Positions 1 through 8,480 of a stretch of 34,686 nt of DNA are shown here, in pieces (position 1 is the first letter of the stretch; the number at the start of each line of letters is the position of its first letter). The notes beneath the pieces were generated by a model. The model had not been told where the DNA came from. It searched no databases and saw only the letters and a list, made by a program, of their open reading frames with translations. Location of the stretch: NCBI GenBank assembly GCA_009377605.1, contig WHTT01000067.1, positions 1 to 34,686 on the forward strand. The letters run 5' to 3'. Source of the stretch: Luteitalea sp. (lineage in GTDB: Bacteria > Acidobacteriota > Vicinamibacteria > Vicinamibacterales > Vicinamibacteraceae). A program made the position numbers and the translations under genes.

Positions 1-1
1 C

Positions 2-655
2 AAGGATCTCGCGCTCTTCAGACACCTCGAAGAGCACTTGTATACGGCGGTCGTCGCCGATTCGCTGGACGCGCTCGGCCACGATCACTGCGCCATGCGG
101 GAGACCCTGCGTCCGCTCTTTCCCAGCGCGAAGTTCGCCGGGTGGGCTCGCACCGTCTGGTGTGCGGATGTGTACCATACGCCCGACGATGTGTATGGCC
201 GCGAGATAGAGGCGGTCGACAGCATCCTGGCGGGCGAGGTGCTGGTCGTCGCGACCGGCGAGTCCAAGCGTAATGCGCCGTGGGGTGAGCTGCTGTCGAC
301 TGCGGCGCTCGCCCGCGGCGCCCGCGGCGCCGTGATCGACGGCTTGGTGCGCGACGCGTTGAAGATCGAGCAGCTCGGATTTCCCGTCTTTGCCGCAGGC
401 ATCAAGCCCGTGGACTCCAAGGGCCGAGGCTTGGTGATGGACTACAACGTTCCGGTTTGCTGTGGTGGCGTGATGGTCGCTCCTGGTGATCTCGTCTTTG
501 GCGACTACGACGGCATTGTCGTCGTACCGGGCAGCATGCTCGAGCGCGTTGTCGAGATTGCCACCGACAAGATGGCGCGAGAGAATCACAGCCGGACCGA
601 GCTGCGCGACGGCGCCTACTTGCGCGACGTGTACGCCAAGTACGGCGTTCTGTAA
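2..655 (+). CDS. RraA-like protein (HMG-aldolase/RraA fold), 5' end outside window
   Basis: The frame is open from the first bases of the window (KDLALFRHLEEHLYTAVVAD...), so the true start lies upstream and the TTG at 38 is only the first in-frame start codon visible. The family includes 4-hydroxy-4-methyl-2-oxoglutarate/oxaloacetate aldolases and RraA, the RNase E inhibitor. Visible hallmarks are an N-terminal TAVVADSLDALG helix, WGELLSTAA, and the Arg-Asp pair in VIDGLVRDALKIEQLGFPVF. In active aldolases an acidic residue usually follows that pair at RDxxE/D; here the position is Lys, so aldolase activity is uncertain. The stop is 7 nt before the creatininase-family ATG, which places it first in a three-gene operon and argues for a metabolic role rather than RNase control. 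Confidence 0.85.
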   Translation, partial: KDLALFRHLEEHLYTAVVADSLDALGHDHCAMRETLRPLFPSAKFAGWARTVWCADVYHTPDDVYGREIEAVDSILAGEVLVVATGESKRNAPWGELLSTAALARGARGAVIDGLVRDALKIEQLGFPVFAAGIKPVDSKGRGLVMDYNVPVCCGGVMVAPGDLVFGDYDGIVVVPGSMLERVVEIATDKMARENHSRTELRDGAYLRDVYAKYGVL

Positions 656-662
656 TCTCCTG

Positions 663-1454
663 ATGCTGCTGGCGCACACGACCTGGAAGGAAGCACGAGA
701 GGCGGCCGCCGGGAACGTGGTGTTCCTGGTGCCGCTCGGCTCGCTCGAGCAACACGGCCCTCACCTGCCGTTGCTGACCGACACGGCGCTCGTGGACGGC
801 GTTGCCGCCCGCGTCGAACAGCAGGCGCCCGACCGCATCGTTCTGCTGCCCACGCTCTGGGTGGGACACTCGCCGCATCATCGCCGGCTCGCATGCGTGA
901 GCCTAGATCTCTTCCCGTACATCGAAGTGCTTCGAGGCGTCTGCCGATCGCTCGTGGCCCTCGGCGCCCGCAAGATTCTCCTACTGAGCGGACACGGTGG
1001 CAACGAAGTGCCTGCGAAGGGAGCGCTCCGCGAGCTCAAGTCGGAGCTCGCGGACCGGCGCGACGTCTACATCGCGTATGCGAACTACTGGAGTCTTGCG
1101 GCACACGCCATCGCCGATATCCGCTCGTCGCCTCCAGGCGGCCTTGGCCACGCCGGCGAGCTCGAAACATCCCTGATGCTCGCACTTCACGAACCGCTCG
1201 TGCGCCTGAAGGAGGCCGCGGCCGACGGCCCATTCGATGCTGGCCCGTGGCGCCTCGCCGACATGCAGCGCAGTCAGCCCTACTACATCGTCAACGAGTT
1301 CGACGAAATCTCTCGATCCGGCACGGTCGGGATGCCGGAGCATGCGAGTCGCGAGAAGGGCGAGGCGCTTCTGGCTGCGATCGCGAACGGCGTCAGGGCG
1401 TTCATCGACGAGCTCCTGACGTGGCGATACCAGGAAGAGTCCGGCTCATGTTAA
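663..1454 (+). CDS. Creatininase-family metal-dependent amidohydrolase
   Basis: 263 residues, the usual length for the family. The ATG at 663 is chosen because it lies 7 nt after the upstream stop and starts the conserved fold; the open frame before it is antisense-like sequence inside the previous gene. The metal-site pattern is clear: LGSLEQHGPHLPLLTD supplies Glu29, His31 and Asp40 in creatininase spacing, SGHGGNE follows at about residue 109, and GHAGELETS is the third conserved block. Family members hydrolyse cyclic or linear amides (creatinine, formamides in cofactor biosynthesis, other lactams). No signal peptide is seen, so it is cytoplasmic. Its stop overlaps the next gene by 7 nt (ATGTTAA), so the two are translationally coupled. 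The substrate cannot be read from sequence, but the partner suggests an amide or formamide. Confidence 0.88.
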   Translation: MLLAHTTWKEAREAAAGNVVFLVPLGSLEQHGPHLPLLTDTALVDGVAARVEQQAPDRIVLLPTLWVGHSPHHRRLACVSLDLFPYIEVLRGVCRSLVALGARKILLLSGHGGNEVPAKGALRELKSELADRRDVYIAYANYWSLAAHAIADIRSSPPGGLGHAGELETSLMLALHEPLVRLKEAAADGPFDAGPWRLADMQRSQPYYIVNEFDEISRSGTVGMPEHASREKGEALLAAIANGVRAFIDELLTWRYQEESGSC

Positions 1455-3076
1455 TTGGCTTCGTCAGCGATGAGTACTATGTTGCCCTTCCCGATACGCT
1501 CCTCGAGATCGATGGCCCTGGATTGAGTGGGCCGCTCGTCGTTCGATCGACGTCGCGAGGCGGCATCTACGCAGACCTCACACCAGGACCCTACAACATC
1601 ACCTTGTCGAAACCGGGTTACGGATCGAAGCGGACCACCGCCGACGTCGTACCGGGGCGGCCGCAGCAGTTCCGGCTCCTTTCGGATGCCCTGCTGGGCT
1701 ACATGTGGCCGAAGTGGACGTCTGCAGGCGGGCGCGGAGAGTTTCGCGTTCACGCCGTCGAGCAGTATCACCTCTCGCTGTGGCGATACGGTTTGCAGAA
1801 GGAATGCATCCGGCCGCTCGGCTGGTACGATGAGCACGGCCCGCGCGCAACCATGCAGATTCTGCCGGATGGAGACTTCACGCAGACAGGCGTTCGGTGG
1901 AACGAAGAAGGTTACGGCGGCTCGCAGCAAGCGCAGACCCTTGCCGCGCCGGACGAGAGCGGGCTCTATTACCTGCATGCGAAGACCCTCTCCGGTCGGT
2001 TCTTTGCCTTCCCCTGGGTCGTTGCGCCGCGGGCGCCGAAGGCGTCGGTCGCTGTCCTAGTGTCCACGAACACCTGGAACGCCTACAACGCTTTTGGTGG
2101 TCGCAGCAACTACCTCAACCCGGCGGGCCTTCCTGAACAGCCGATCGTCAATGCGCGACAGGATCTCGACCGCTATCGCAGCCAGGAGCCGTTTGGTCTG
2201 TGGCGGCCGCGCGATGACGCGTATCTGCCGCTGTCGTTCGACCGACCCGATCCAAGCTGCCACGTGCCCGAGACTGCGCAGGTCAGCGATCCTATTGCTG
2301 GACGCCTGCCACCGGTGGCGGCGCCGGCCGAGTGGCGTCTGCTCGCTTGGCTCGAGCGAGAGGGCTTTGCCTACGACCTGTATGCCGAGGCGCAACTCGA
2401 TGCCGGCAGTCTTCCACTCGAGGCATACCAGGTGCTGATCCTGGCGGTCCACCCGGAGTACTGGACCCGGCGCATGTACCAGCGAGTGAAGGCCTGGGTG
2501 TATGAGGGCGGCGGGCGCCTACTCTACCTCGGAGGCAACGGTCTCAATTGCGAGGTCGAGCTCGATGGCTCGGCCGGGACGATGCGCTGTCTCACCCATC
2601 TGTACAGCCGCGCGGGAGAGATGGGCGGCGACATCGATCAACCGGACCGTTCGTTCGAAAGCCGGCTTCACCGCACCTACGAGTCCGAGGCCAATCTCTT
2701 GGGCGTCGTTTGCACGGAGACAGGCATCATGACCGCGGCGCCTTACGAAGTCCGTGCCGCGAGCCACTGGGCGTTCGAAGGCACGATGCTGCGAGACGGA
2801 GACCGCTTCGGGGCGACGACGCTGCACGAGCGCGTGCCGGGGGGTGCCTCGGGCCACGAGACGGACAAGCGCAGCGCCTCGTCACCGCCGGGGACGGAGC
2901 TCCTTGCAAAGGGTCTCAACCCAGACGAAGGCGGCGCGGAAATCGTGTGCTACGGAACCGCCAGCGCTGGTGCAGTCTTCTCAGTTGGATCGATTACCTA
3001 CGTCTCCGCCCTCTTGGTGGACGATGGCGTGTCGAGGATCACCAAGAACGTCCTCCATCACTTCCTCTCGACTTGA
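1448..3076 (+). CDS. N,N-dimethylformamidase large-subunit-like protein
   Basis: 542 residues from the ATG at 1448, inside the end of the creatininase-family gene; earlier in-frame ATGs are antisense-like and rejected. An N-terminal beta-sandwich-like region (residues 1 to about 130, PGPYNITLSKPGY) is followed by the DMFA2-type C-terminal domain: WNAYNAFGGRSNYLN, LLAWLEREGFAYDLY, VLILAVHPEYWTRRMY and GGGRLLYLGGNG. In characterised dimethylformamidase this domain holds a mononuclear iron bound by two tyrosines and a glutamate, and several conserved-looking tyrosines occur here, but I cannot align the ligands by eye. The small subunit of the enzyme is not encoded nearby. With the two upstream genes it suggests an amide-degradation operon. 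The exact substrate is unknown. Confidence 0.8.
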   Translation: MLIGFVSDEYYVALPDTLLEIDGPGLSGPLVVRSTSRGGIYADLTPGPYNITLSKPGYGSKRTTADVVPGRPQQFRLLSDALLGYMWPKWTSAGGRGEFRVHAVEQYHLSLWRYGLQKECIRPLGWYDEHGPRATMQILPDGDFTQTGVRWNEEGYGGSQQAQTLAAPDESGLYYLHAKTLSGRFFAFPWVVAPRAPKASVAVLVSTNTWNAYNAFGGRSNYLNPAGLPEQPIVNARQDLDRYRSQEPFGLWRPRDDAYLPLSFDRPDPSCHVPETAQVSDPIAGRLPPVAAPAEWRLLAWLEREGFAYDLYAEAQLDAGSLPLEAYQVLILAVHPEYWTRRMYQRVKAWVYEGGGRLLYLGGNGLNCEVELDGSAGTMRCLTHLYSRAGEMGGDIDQPDRSFESRLHRTYESEANLLGVVCTETGIMTAAPYEVRAASHWAFEGTMLRDGDRFGATTLHERVPGGASGHETDKRSASSPPGTELLAKGLNPDEGGAEIVCYGTASAGAVFSVGSITYVSALLVDDGVSRITKNVLHHFLST

Positions 3077-3092
3077 TCGGGTCCCGATCGAG
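3072..3092 (+). terminator. Possible hairpin terminator after the formamidase-like gene
   Basis: A stem CTTGATCGG/CCGATCGAG (one G-U pair) with a GTC loop overlaps the TGA stop at 3074. No T-run follows, so it is not a canonical intrinsic terminator; it may instead protect the mRNA 3' end. It ends the operon and faces a convergent gene. Confidence 0.3.
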
Positions 3093-3150
3093 GTGTTGAC
3101 AGGCAAGAGATCCGACTCGGCCCTGGATTCGTTTGTGTTGTCACCTTCAT

Positions 3151-3208
3151 CGGTAGGGCGGCCCTTTAGGGCCGCCATGGTCGGCGGGGCTAAAGCCCAG
3201 CCCTACCG
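3151..3208. repeat. Paired REP-like palindrome (REPIN-like) between convergent genes
   Basis: The element is bounded by CGGTAGGG at 3151-3158 and its inverse CCCTACCG at 3201-3208. Inside are a perfect 8-bp-stem hairpin (GGCGGCCC-TTTA-GGGCCGCC, 3157-3176) and a GGGCT/AGCCC hairpin (3187-3198). GTAG at the foot of a hairpin, duplicated in inverted orientation, is the architecture of REP doublets mobilised by RAYT transposases. It lies between the convergent ends at 3076 and 3249. The remaining 3093-3150 and 3209-3248 hold nothing recognisable. Confidence 0.6.
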
Positions 3209-3248
3209 TCCATTCACTAGACAAGTGAACTCTCGGATTAGGTTGTCG

Positions 3249-4475
3249 TTACGCTGCCCTGGTTGGTCCATCGCTTGGAAGATCGAGCTTCGGGTCGATC
3301 TCGAGTGGTGACTCGAGCATCTCATCCCAGCTCACGGGTCGGTTCTCGTACGCGGCAAGGCGCCCAAGGATCGCTGTGAGGTTGCTCGCGACGCTTGGCG
3401 TCAACGTGTCACCCAGCGGTTGCTGATTAACGACGGCTGCGTGAAAGTCTTTGATATTGCTCACCGCGCCGCTCTCGTAGAGCCCCTTCGTGCTGCCGCC
3501 GGGCCAGGCGGTGTCGCCCGTGATGCGGACGTCCCCGTCGTACGCGGAGTCGACCGTGCCGCCCGCGCCGTACGTGCGAATACGGATGTCGTCGTATCCC
3601 TTTGCGAACTGCGCAGAGCTGAAGTCGACGAGCACGTCGTTGGGATAGCTGAACGTGACAACGAAGTGATCCCAGCAGTCGCCGACGTCAACGCGGGCCT
3701 TGCGGCCACCAGTGCCTTGGGCCTTCAAGGGATGCCCCTGCAGGTACCAGTTCGCGACATCAATCACGTGGATGTTTTGCTCGACGATGATGTCGCCCGA
3801 TAGCGCTTTGTCGAATACCCAGTTCCGCACGCGGGCGGTCGGGCTCCCGTCAGGGACCTTTGGGTTGAGGCGTCCTGCGTGATAGTAGACGTGGCCCAGC
3901 ACAGGTGCGCCAATGTCGCCCCGGTGCACGCGCTTGGCTGCCTCACGAAATAGAGGGTCTCGGCGGGTCTGGAAGTCTACGAGCAGCGCGAGGCGATCGC
4001 CGGCCTTGCGCGCCGCCTCTTGGATTGCCAAGCAGCCGGGAACGTCGACGGCAATCGGCTTTGCGAGAAACACGTGCTTGCCAGCCCCGAGGGCAGCAAT
4101 CGTCTGGTCAGGATGGAAGTACGGCGGGCTCTCGATGGCGACCGCGTCGATTGGCCGATCGAGCAGCGCACGGTATCCGTCGAGCCCGGTAAAGCGCGCC
4201 TGCGCTTCCACCGACAGCTTGCCGCCAAGCGCTTCGACCCGATCCGCGAAGTAGTCGTGCAGCGCCACGACCTTGCTGTTGGTGTGCTGTTCGAAGAGCT
4301 TCCCGATGAACTCCCCGCGACCGCCGCTGCCGATGATGCCCAGCTCGAGCCGCGAGTTCGCCGGGGTTCCTCGTACCGAGCCTGGCTTGATAATGGTCCA
4401 GCCGGCCGTGGTGGCCACCGTCGCGTGCTTCAGGAAGTCGCGACGCCCAAGGCGCTGCACTTCGGCCTTACCCAT
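3249..4475 (-). CDS. Tat-exported Gfo/Idh/MocA-family oxidoreductase
   Basis: 408 residues. The start at 4475 is fixed by a perfect AGGAGG (4483-4488) 7 nt upstream. A twin-arginine leader (GRRDFLKHATVATTAGW, residues 10-26) predicts export in folded form with bound NAD(P). The Rossmann motif is GIIGSGGRG (46-54) and the usual EKP motif appears as AKPIAV with Lys139 kept and Glu changed to Ala138. The C-terminal alpha/beta domain carries NIHVIDVANWYL and DVGDCWDHFVV. Family members oxidise or epimerise sugars and cyclitols, or open glycosidic bonds through a transient keto-sugar. The divergent ROK kinase and the nearby sulfatase/sialidase-like genes support a role in carbohydrate breakdown in the periplasm. 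Confidence 0.9.
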   Translation of the reverse strand: MGKAEVQRLGRRDFLKHATVATTAGWTIIKPGSVRGTPANSRLELGIIGSGGRGEFIGKLFEQHTNSKVVALHDYFADRVEALGGKLSVEAQARFTGLDGYRALLDRPIDAVAIESPPYFHPDQTIAALGAGKHVFLAKPIAVDVPGCLAIQEAARKAGDRLALLVDFQTRRDPLFREAAKRVHRGDIGAPVLGHVYYHAGRLNPKVPDGSPTARVRNWVFDKALSGDIIVEQNIHVIDVANWYLQGHPLKAQGTGGRKARVDVGDCWDHFVVTFSYPNDVLVDFSSAQFAKGYDDIRIRTYGAGGTVDSAYDGDVRITGDTAWPGGSTKGLYESGAVSNIKDFHAAVVNQQPLGDTLTPSVASNLTAILGRLAAYENRPVSWDEMLESPLEIDPKLDLPSDGPTRAA

Positions 4476-4543
4476 GGGAGAACCTCCTGTGATATTTGTA
4501 ATCTGAGGATATCTCATGCTCGGCCTTCCGGGTATGCTGATGT

Positions 4544-4571
4544 GCTCGCCCGACCTGAAGGTCGAGCCTAC
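4544..4571 (-). repeat. REP-like GTAG palindrome, single copy
   Basis: Read on the minus strand, GTAGGCTCG is followed by a hairpin (CGACCT-TC-AGGTCG, 4551-4564) and GGGCGAGC. It is a different palindrome from those at 5831 and 11864 but keeps the GTAG head. It lies in the 268-nt divergent region between the oxidoreductase (start 4475) and the ROK gene (start 4744). Confidence 0.5.
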
Positions 4572-4681
4572 ACTGGACCACGAGTGCCCCCGTCCTTGCT
4601 GCCCTCGACGATCAAGCCGACTGACACGCGGCGTCTGACCTCCCTGTGCGTGCGTGTCTCGACTCGTCCCCCGACAGTCCA

Positions 4682-4711
4682 TGGACCACGCTCACGGCTC
4701 GCGTGTAGAAT
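4682..4711 (+). promoter_or_regulatory. Candidate sigma70-type promoter for the ROK kinase gene
   Basis: TGGACC (4682-4687) and TAGAAT (4706-4711) are separated by 18 nt and lie about 30 nt before the ATG at 4744. The match is 4 of 6 bases for the -35 and 5 of 6 for the -10. This is a pattern match only. Confidence 0.3.
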
Positions 4712-4743
4712 TCGCGTCGCGTAACTGGCACGGAGGGCAATGC

Positions 4744-5772
4744 ATGTCGAACGCGGACAGTTGGGTCGTCGTGGGGCTGGACAACGGTGGGAACAAGAAC
4801 AGCGCGACCGTGCTCGATGCATCGGGGCGGTTCCTGATCAGCGAGCTCATCGAAAGCCCGAGCCTCGTCCTGGAAGGGCCGGTACCGGCAGTCGACGCGC
4901 TGGTGGCCACGTATGCCGATGTCCTGCAGCGTGCCAAGGTGGATGCGAGCCAGGTCCGGGCCGTCGGCCTCGACACGCCAGGGCCCGCCAGCGCCGACGG
5001 TGTCATCTCGTCCCGCGGCTCTACGAACTTCTCGCAACCGGCGTGGCGCAACTTCGACTTTCGGGGCGCGCTCGAAGCGCAACTGGGGCTGCCGGTCATC
5101 TACAACAATGATGGAAACGCGGCGGCCCTGTACGCTCACCATCGGCTCTTCGGGCCCGTCGCCCTGGAACGTTCATCGATCTCCGCGATTGTCGGCACCG
5201 GCCTCGGCGGCGGCGTGATCCTGGATGGTCGCGTCGTCAAGGGGGCCGCCGGGTTCGCAGGAGAGCTGGGTCACGTCCACATCCCGATGGAAGGCCTGCT
5301 CGAGGAGGGCCAACCCCTGCCCTGCTGCAACTGCGGCTTCACCGGGGATGTCGAGAGCGTGGCGTCACTGACGGCCATCGAGAAGAACCTCCTGCCGTTC
5401 TGGCTGACTCGCTTCCCGGACCATCCGTTGGCGAAAGTCGGCTCGATGGCGAAAGCCGCCAAGTTGGTGCGAGGGTACGGCGAGAACCGGGATCCGCTGG
5501 CGCTCGCGATCTTCGAGCAGCAGGCGATGGCAATCGGTCGCCTGTTCACGATTGCCGCCAACTTCACCGATCCGGACGCCTATTTCGTGGGCGGCGGCGT
5601 CGTCGAGGCCGCACCGGATTTTCGTGAGTGGTTCCTGAGTCGAGTGCGCGAGCACACCGGCCTCCGAGAAGAGCAAGAACTGATCGCCCGCTTCGAGGTC
5701 GTCGTCGATCTCGATATGGCTGGCGCGCGCGGTGCGGCGATTGCGGCGCTCGAGACCGTGCACGGGCATTGA
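4744..5772 (+). CDS. ROK-family sugar kinase (possibly regulator-like)
   Basis: 342 residues; the start at 4744 follows GGAGG (4732-4736) with 7-nt spacing. ROK proteins phosphorylate hexoses or N-acetyl sugars, or act as sugar-responsive repressors. No N-terminal helix-turn-helix is present, so a kinase is favoured. The phosphate loop reads GLDNGGNKNS (D13, G15, G16) where DxGGTK is usual, so Thr is replaced by Asn. The catalytic Asp is D123 in YNNDGNAAA, and the ROK signature GTGLGGGVILDG continues to GFAGELGHVHI. The zinc motif, normally CxCGxxGCxE, is CCNCGFTGDVE: the third Cys is Asp202, with an additional Cys194 just before. It is cytoplasmic and divergent from the Tat oxidoreductase, which suggests a sugar pathway. 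Confidence 0.88.
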   Translation: MSNADSWVVVGLDNGGNKNSATVLDASGRFLISELIESPSLVLEGPVPAVDALVATYADVLQRAKVDASQVRAVGLDTPGPASADGVISSRGSTNFSQPAWRNFDFRGALEAQLGLPVIYNNDGNAAALYAHHRLFGPVALERSSISAIVGTGLGGGVILDGRVVKGAAGFAGELGHVHIPMEGLLEEGQPLPCCNCGFTGDVESVASLTAIEKNLLPFWLTRFPDHPLAKVGSMAKAAKLVRGYGENRDPLALAIFEQQAMAIGRLFTIAANFTDPDAYFVGGGVVEAAPDFREWFLSRVREHTGLREEQELIARFEVVVDLDMAGARGAAIAALETVHGH

Positions 5773-5773
5773 C

Positions 5774-5851
5774 GGCGCGCTCGGCGAGCGCGCCCTACCT
5801 GGACCAAAGTAGGGACTGGACAAAAGGTAGGGACGCCTCGCCGAGGCGTCC
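5774..5851. repeat. Two REP-like palindromes between convergent genes
   Basis: There are two perfect 21-nt palindromes, each with 10-bp stems and a one-base centre: GGCGCGCTCG/CGAGCGCGCC at 5774-5794, followed by CTAC, and GGACGCCTCG/CGAGGCGTCC at 5831-5851, preceded by GGTAG. The two GTAG heads face each other. The first starts 1 nt after the ROK stop and the second ends 2 nt before the sulfatase stop, so the element fills the convergent gap and may act as a bidirectional terminator. Confidence 0.65.
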
Positions 5852-5853
5852 GC

Positions 5854-7344
5854 TCATTCTTCGTAGGCTGGCGGTCGCCAGGGCTGTCTTGGTTGCAAGA
5901 ACATCGCGTTTACCTCGCGGTACCAGGCGTGCAGCTGGTCCCGAAGCTCCTCGACGCGCTCCGGCTCCTTGGGGGCCAGGTCGTGGCGCTCCCCGATGTC
6001 ATCCGCCAAGTTGTACAGGTGAGCGCGGCCATCCTCGTACCGCTCGATCAGCTTCCAGTCTCCAACCCGCACGGCTCCACCGGGGAAGCCTCCCTGATTG
6101 CCGTAATGAGGATAGTGCCAGTAGAGCGGTCGGTTGGCGAGGGCTCCCGCACTCGCGCTTCCATCTATCGCGCGATGCCGCAGCAGCGGGACCAAGCTTT
6201 CTCCGTCGACGACCGTTCCCCCGTGCTCTGTGGCACCGGCGATCTCGAGGAGCGTCGGATAGACATCCACTGTGCTCACCGGCACATCGCTTGTGCTGCC
6301 TGGCTTCGTGACGCCTGGCCATGTGACGAGCCACGGCTCCCGAATGCCCCCTTCGTACAGCCAGCCCTTGCCGCCTCGCAGCGGAAGATTCGAGGTAGGG
6401 GCACCTTCCGATGTCGAAAGGCCGCCATTGTCCGAGAGGAAGACGACGACCGTGTTCTCGGCCAGGCCGAGCTCATCGAGCTTTGCCAGCACGCGGCCGA
6501 CGGCGGTATCCATCGTTTCGACCATGGCCGCGTACACGGCGTGCCGTTGTGCAACTCGCACGCGCCGCGGCTCGTCCACCGGCCACACTTGCTCCTCGTC
6601 TGCGAACTCCTCCACGGGTGGTAGTGCGGCCGCCTTGCGCCGGTACTTCGCGACCAGCGCCTCCGGCGCTTGCAGTGGCGTGTGGACGGTGTAGAACGAC
6701 AAATACAGCAGGAACGGGTCGTCTCTGAGCTCTTCTAGGAGCCCCACCGCTTCCTCGGCGAGCCGTGCCGTGAGGTGCTCATTGGGTGGGCCGTCCTCCA
6801 AGCGAGGATTGTTCCAGGGAGCAAAATAGCCCTTGGATGGCGCCCCGGCGCTGTGCCCACCGATGTTGATCTCGAAGCCCTGATTCTCTGGCCAGTACTC
6901 CTCGGTCGGTCCCAAGTGCCATTTGCCAAGGAACGCCGTCCGGTAGCCTACGGCCCTGAGGGCCTCCGCCAGCGTGATCTCCCCCAGCGGCATCCGGTCG
7001 CTGAGCGGCGCCGGCTTGAACCATCCTTCGCGGGTTCCGGTGAAGAAGTTGGTGGCCGCCACACGTGTCGGGTACTTCCCCGTCATGAGGCTGTATCGTG
7101 TGGGGCTGCAGACCGGATTGACCGCGTACCCGGTCGTGAACCGTAGCCCTTCGGAAGCCAGCCGGTCCACGTGCGGCGTCTCGTAGAACGTCTGGGGATT
7201 GTTCGCGCCGATGTCCATGTAGCCGAGATCGTCGACGAGAAAGAAGACGATGTTCGGCCGCTCGGACGGCGCAGCTCTGGGCCCTGGAGCGCTCCAATGT
7301 GCGCCGAGCAGCAGGGCGATGGTCAGGATGCCACGTGTCCGCAT
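5854..7344 (-). CDS. Secreted arylsulfatase-type sulfatase
   Basis: 496 residues with a cleavable signal peptide (residues 1-25, ILTIALLLGAHWSAPGPRAA). Calcium-ligand aspartates are in FFLVDDLGYMD (D38, D39). The sulfatase signature NPVCSPTRYSLMTGKYP supplies Cys79 for conversion to formylglycine; CxPxR is intact, so an aerobic FGE or a radical-SAM maturase must act on it, and neither is in this window. LGKWHLG and FLSDNGG complete the active site. It hydrolyses sulfate esters of glycans or aryl sulfates in the periplasm. The start at 7344 is 10 nt after the sialidase-like stop and has no strong ribosome-binding site, suggesting coupled translation. The substrate subfamily cannot be set by eye. 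Confidence 0.92.
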   Translation of the reverse strand: MRTRGILTIALLLGAHWSAPGPRAAPSERPNIVFFLVDDLGYMDIGANNPQTFYETPHVDRLASEGLRFTTGYAVNPVCSPTRYSLMTGKYPTRVAATNFFTGTREGWFKPAPLSDRMPLGEITLAEALRAVGYRTAFLGKWHLGPTEEYWPENQGFEINIGGHSAGAPSKGYFAPWNNPRLEDGPPNEHLTARLAEEAVGLLEELRDDPFLLYLSFYTVHTPLQAPEALVAKYRRKAAALPPVEEFADEEQVWPVDEPRRVRVAQRHAVYAAMVETMDTAVGRVLAKLDELGLAENTVVVFLSDNGGLSTSEGAPTSNLPLRGGKGWLYEGGIREPWLVTWPGVTKPGSTSDVPVSTVDVYPTLLEIAGATEHGGTVVDGESLVPLLRHRAIDGSASAGALANRPLYWHYPHYGNQGGFPGGAVRVGDWKLIERYEDGRAHLYNLADDIGERHDLAPKEPERVEELRDQLHAWYREVNAMFLQPRQPWRPPAYEE

Positions 7345-7354
7345 GGGTCACAAC

Positions 7355-8380
7355 TCACAACTTCGACACATCCAGCACTGTGTGGCGAATCCGTTCGCGT
7401 TTCCATGTGTAGGTAACATGAACGGAGCCATCGCTCGTCTGGATCATCGCAGGATACGAGAATTCACCAGGCTCGTTCTCGAGCATGACGGTCGGGGTCC
7501 ACGACCGTCCGTCGCGCGACATTGCGAGCTGCAACTGATGGCGGCCGCGACGTGTTGGATTGTAGACGAGCAGGAAGCGCCCATCGGCGAGGCGGACGCC
7601 GTCGATGCCCGCATTGGGATTCGGCAGCGACATCTTGGTCATCGGTGACCAAGAACGGCCCTCGTCCTCGGACCATGCCTGCGTCACGACGCCCTGCTTG
7701 CTGCGACAAAGAATCTGTATCCGACCCTGGCCGTGATCCAGGAGGGTGGGTTGGATGGCGTCCCAGTCCTCCGCCTTGTTGACCGGATCGCTCTTCGCCC
7801 AGGCACCCAACGGATCCTTGGTCCACTCCATGTGAACGACCCACCCTTTATGCTCGGTGCTCGACCCGGCGAGGATCGTCCCGTCGGCGAGCTGGATTGG
7901 CTTGGCACGAATGGGTCCGAGGATCCCGTCTGGCAGCCGCTTCGCGTCGCTCCACGTGCGGCCATGGTCTTTCGACTCTTTCACCAGTCCCCACCATTGT
8001 TCGGGACTCGGCCCGACCTTGTAGAAGAGCAATAGGGCGCCCTTGGACGGCTGGAAGAGCACCGGATTCCATGACGGATGACGCGTGCCGTCTGGCTGGA
8101 TACCGTCGGCGACCTCGACCGGTGGCGACCATGCGCGCCCATCATGGCGGGAGAGCCAGATACCGACGTCCGGCGCTCCCTCCTCGCTGCCGCCGAACCA
8201 AGCGGCAACGAGCCCTTTGCTCGTCTCGACAATAGTCGACGCATGCGCCGAAGGGAACGGCGCATGCTCGTAGATGAATTCCGACTGTACGATCGCCGCG
8301 TGGTGCGCTCGCGCGGGCGTGGTCTGATCTTGCGATGTGACCATGAGCGTCACGACTGCCCAACAGAGAAGATATGTCAC
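7355..8380 (-). CDS. Secreted BNR/Asp-box sialidase-like protein
   Basis: 341 residues from the GTG at 8380, which has GGAGG (8385-8389) 4 nt upstream and opens directly into a signal peptide (TYLLCWAVVTLMV). A longer frame to 8488 is possible but lacks these features. Asp-box motifs of the six-bladed sialidase propeller are visible: SRHDGRAW, SKDHGRTW, SEDEGRSW and SRDGRSW. HASTIVETSKGLVAAWFGG is typical of BNR_2-type exo-alpha-sialidase-like proteins. I could not confirm the catalytic Arg triad, Tyr and Asp, so sialidase activity is inferred; related proteins act on other glycans. The gene lies between the receptor and the sulfatase on the same strand. Confidence 0.8.
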   Translation of the reverse strand: MTYLLCWAVVTLMVTSQDQTTPARAHHAAIVQSEFIYEHAPFPSAHASTIVETSKGLVAAWFGGSEEGAPDVGIWLSRHDGRAWSPPVEVADGIQPDGTRHPSWNPVLFQPSKGALLLFYKVGPSPEQWWGLVKESKDHGRTWSDAKRLPDGILGPIRAKPIQLADGTILAGSSTEHKGWVVHMEWTKDPLGAWAKSDPVNKAEDWDAIQPTLLDHGQGRIQILCRSKQGVVTQAWSEDEGRSWSPMTKMSLPNPNAGIDGVRLADGRFLLVYNPTRRGRHQLQLAMSRDGRSWTPTVMLENEPGEFSYPAMIQTSDGSVHVTYTWKRERIRHTVLDVSKL

Positions 8381-8480
8381 GAGGCCTCCGGGCTGGTAGT
8401 TTACCCGAGCGGCCGACTCTGCAAGTGACAGTCGTAGCTCAGGGCCCCGCGTAGCAGGGAGATGAAGGGATGTGTGGTGT

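Noticed and set aside
893-1447. N-terminal extension of the formamidase-like frame
   Set aside because: It lies inside the creatininase-family gene and reads as Arg/Pro-rich noise; the overlapping ATG at 1448 is the natural coupled start.
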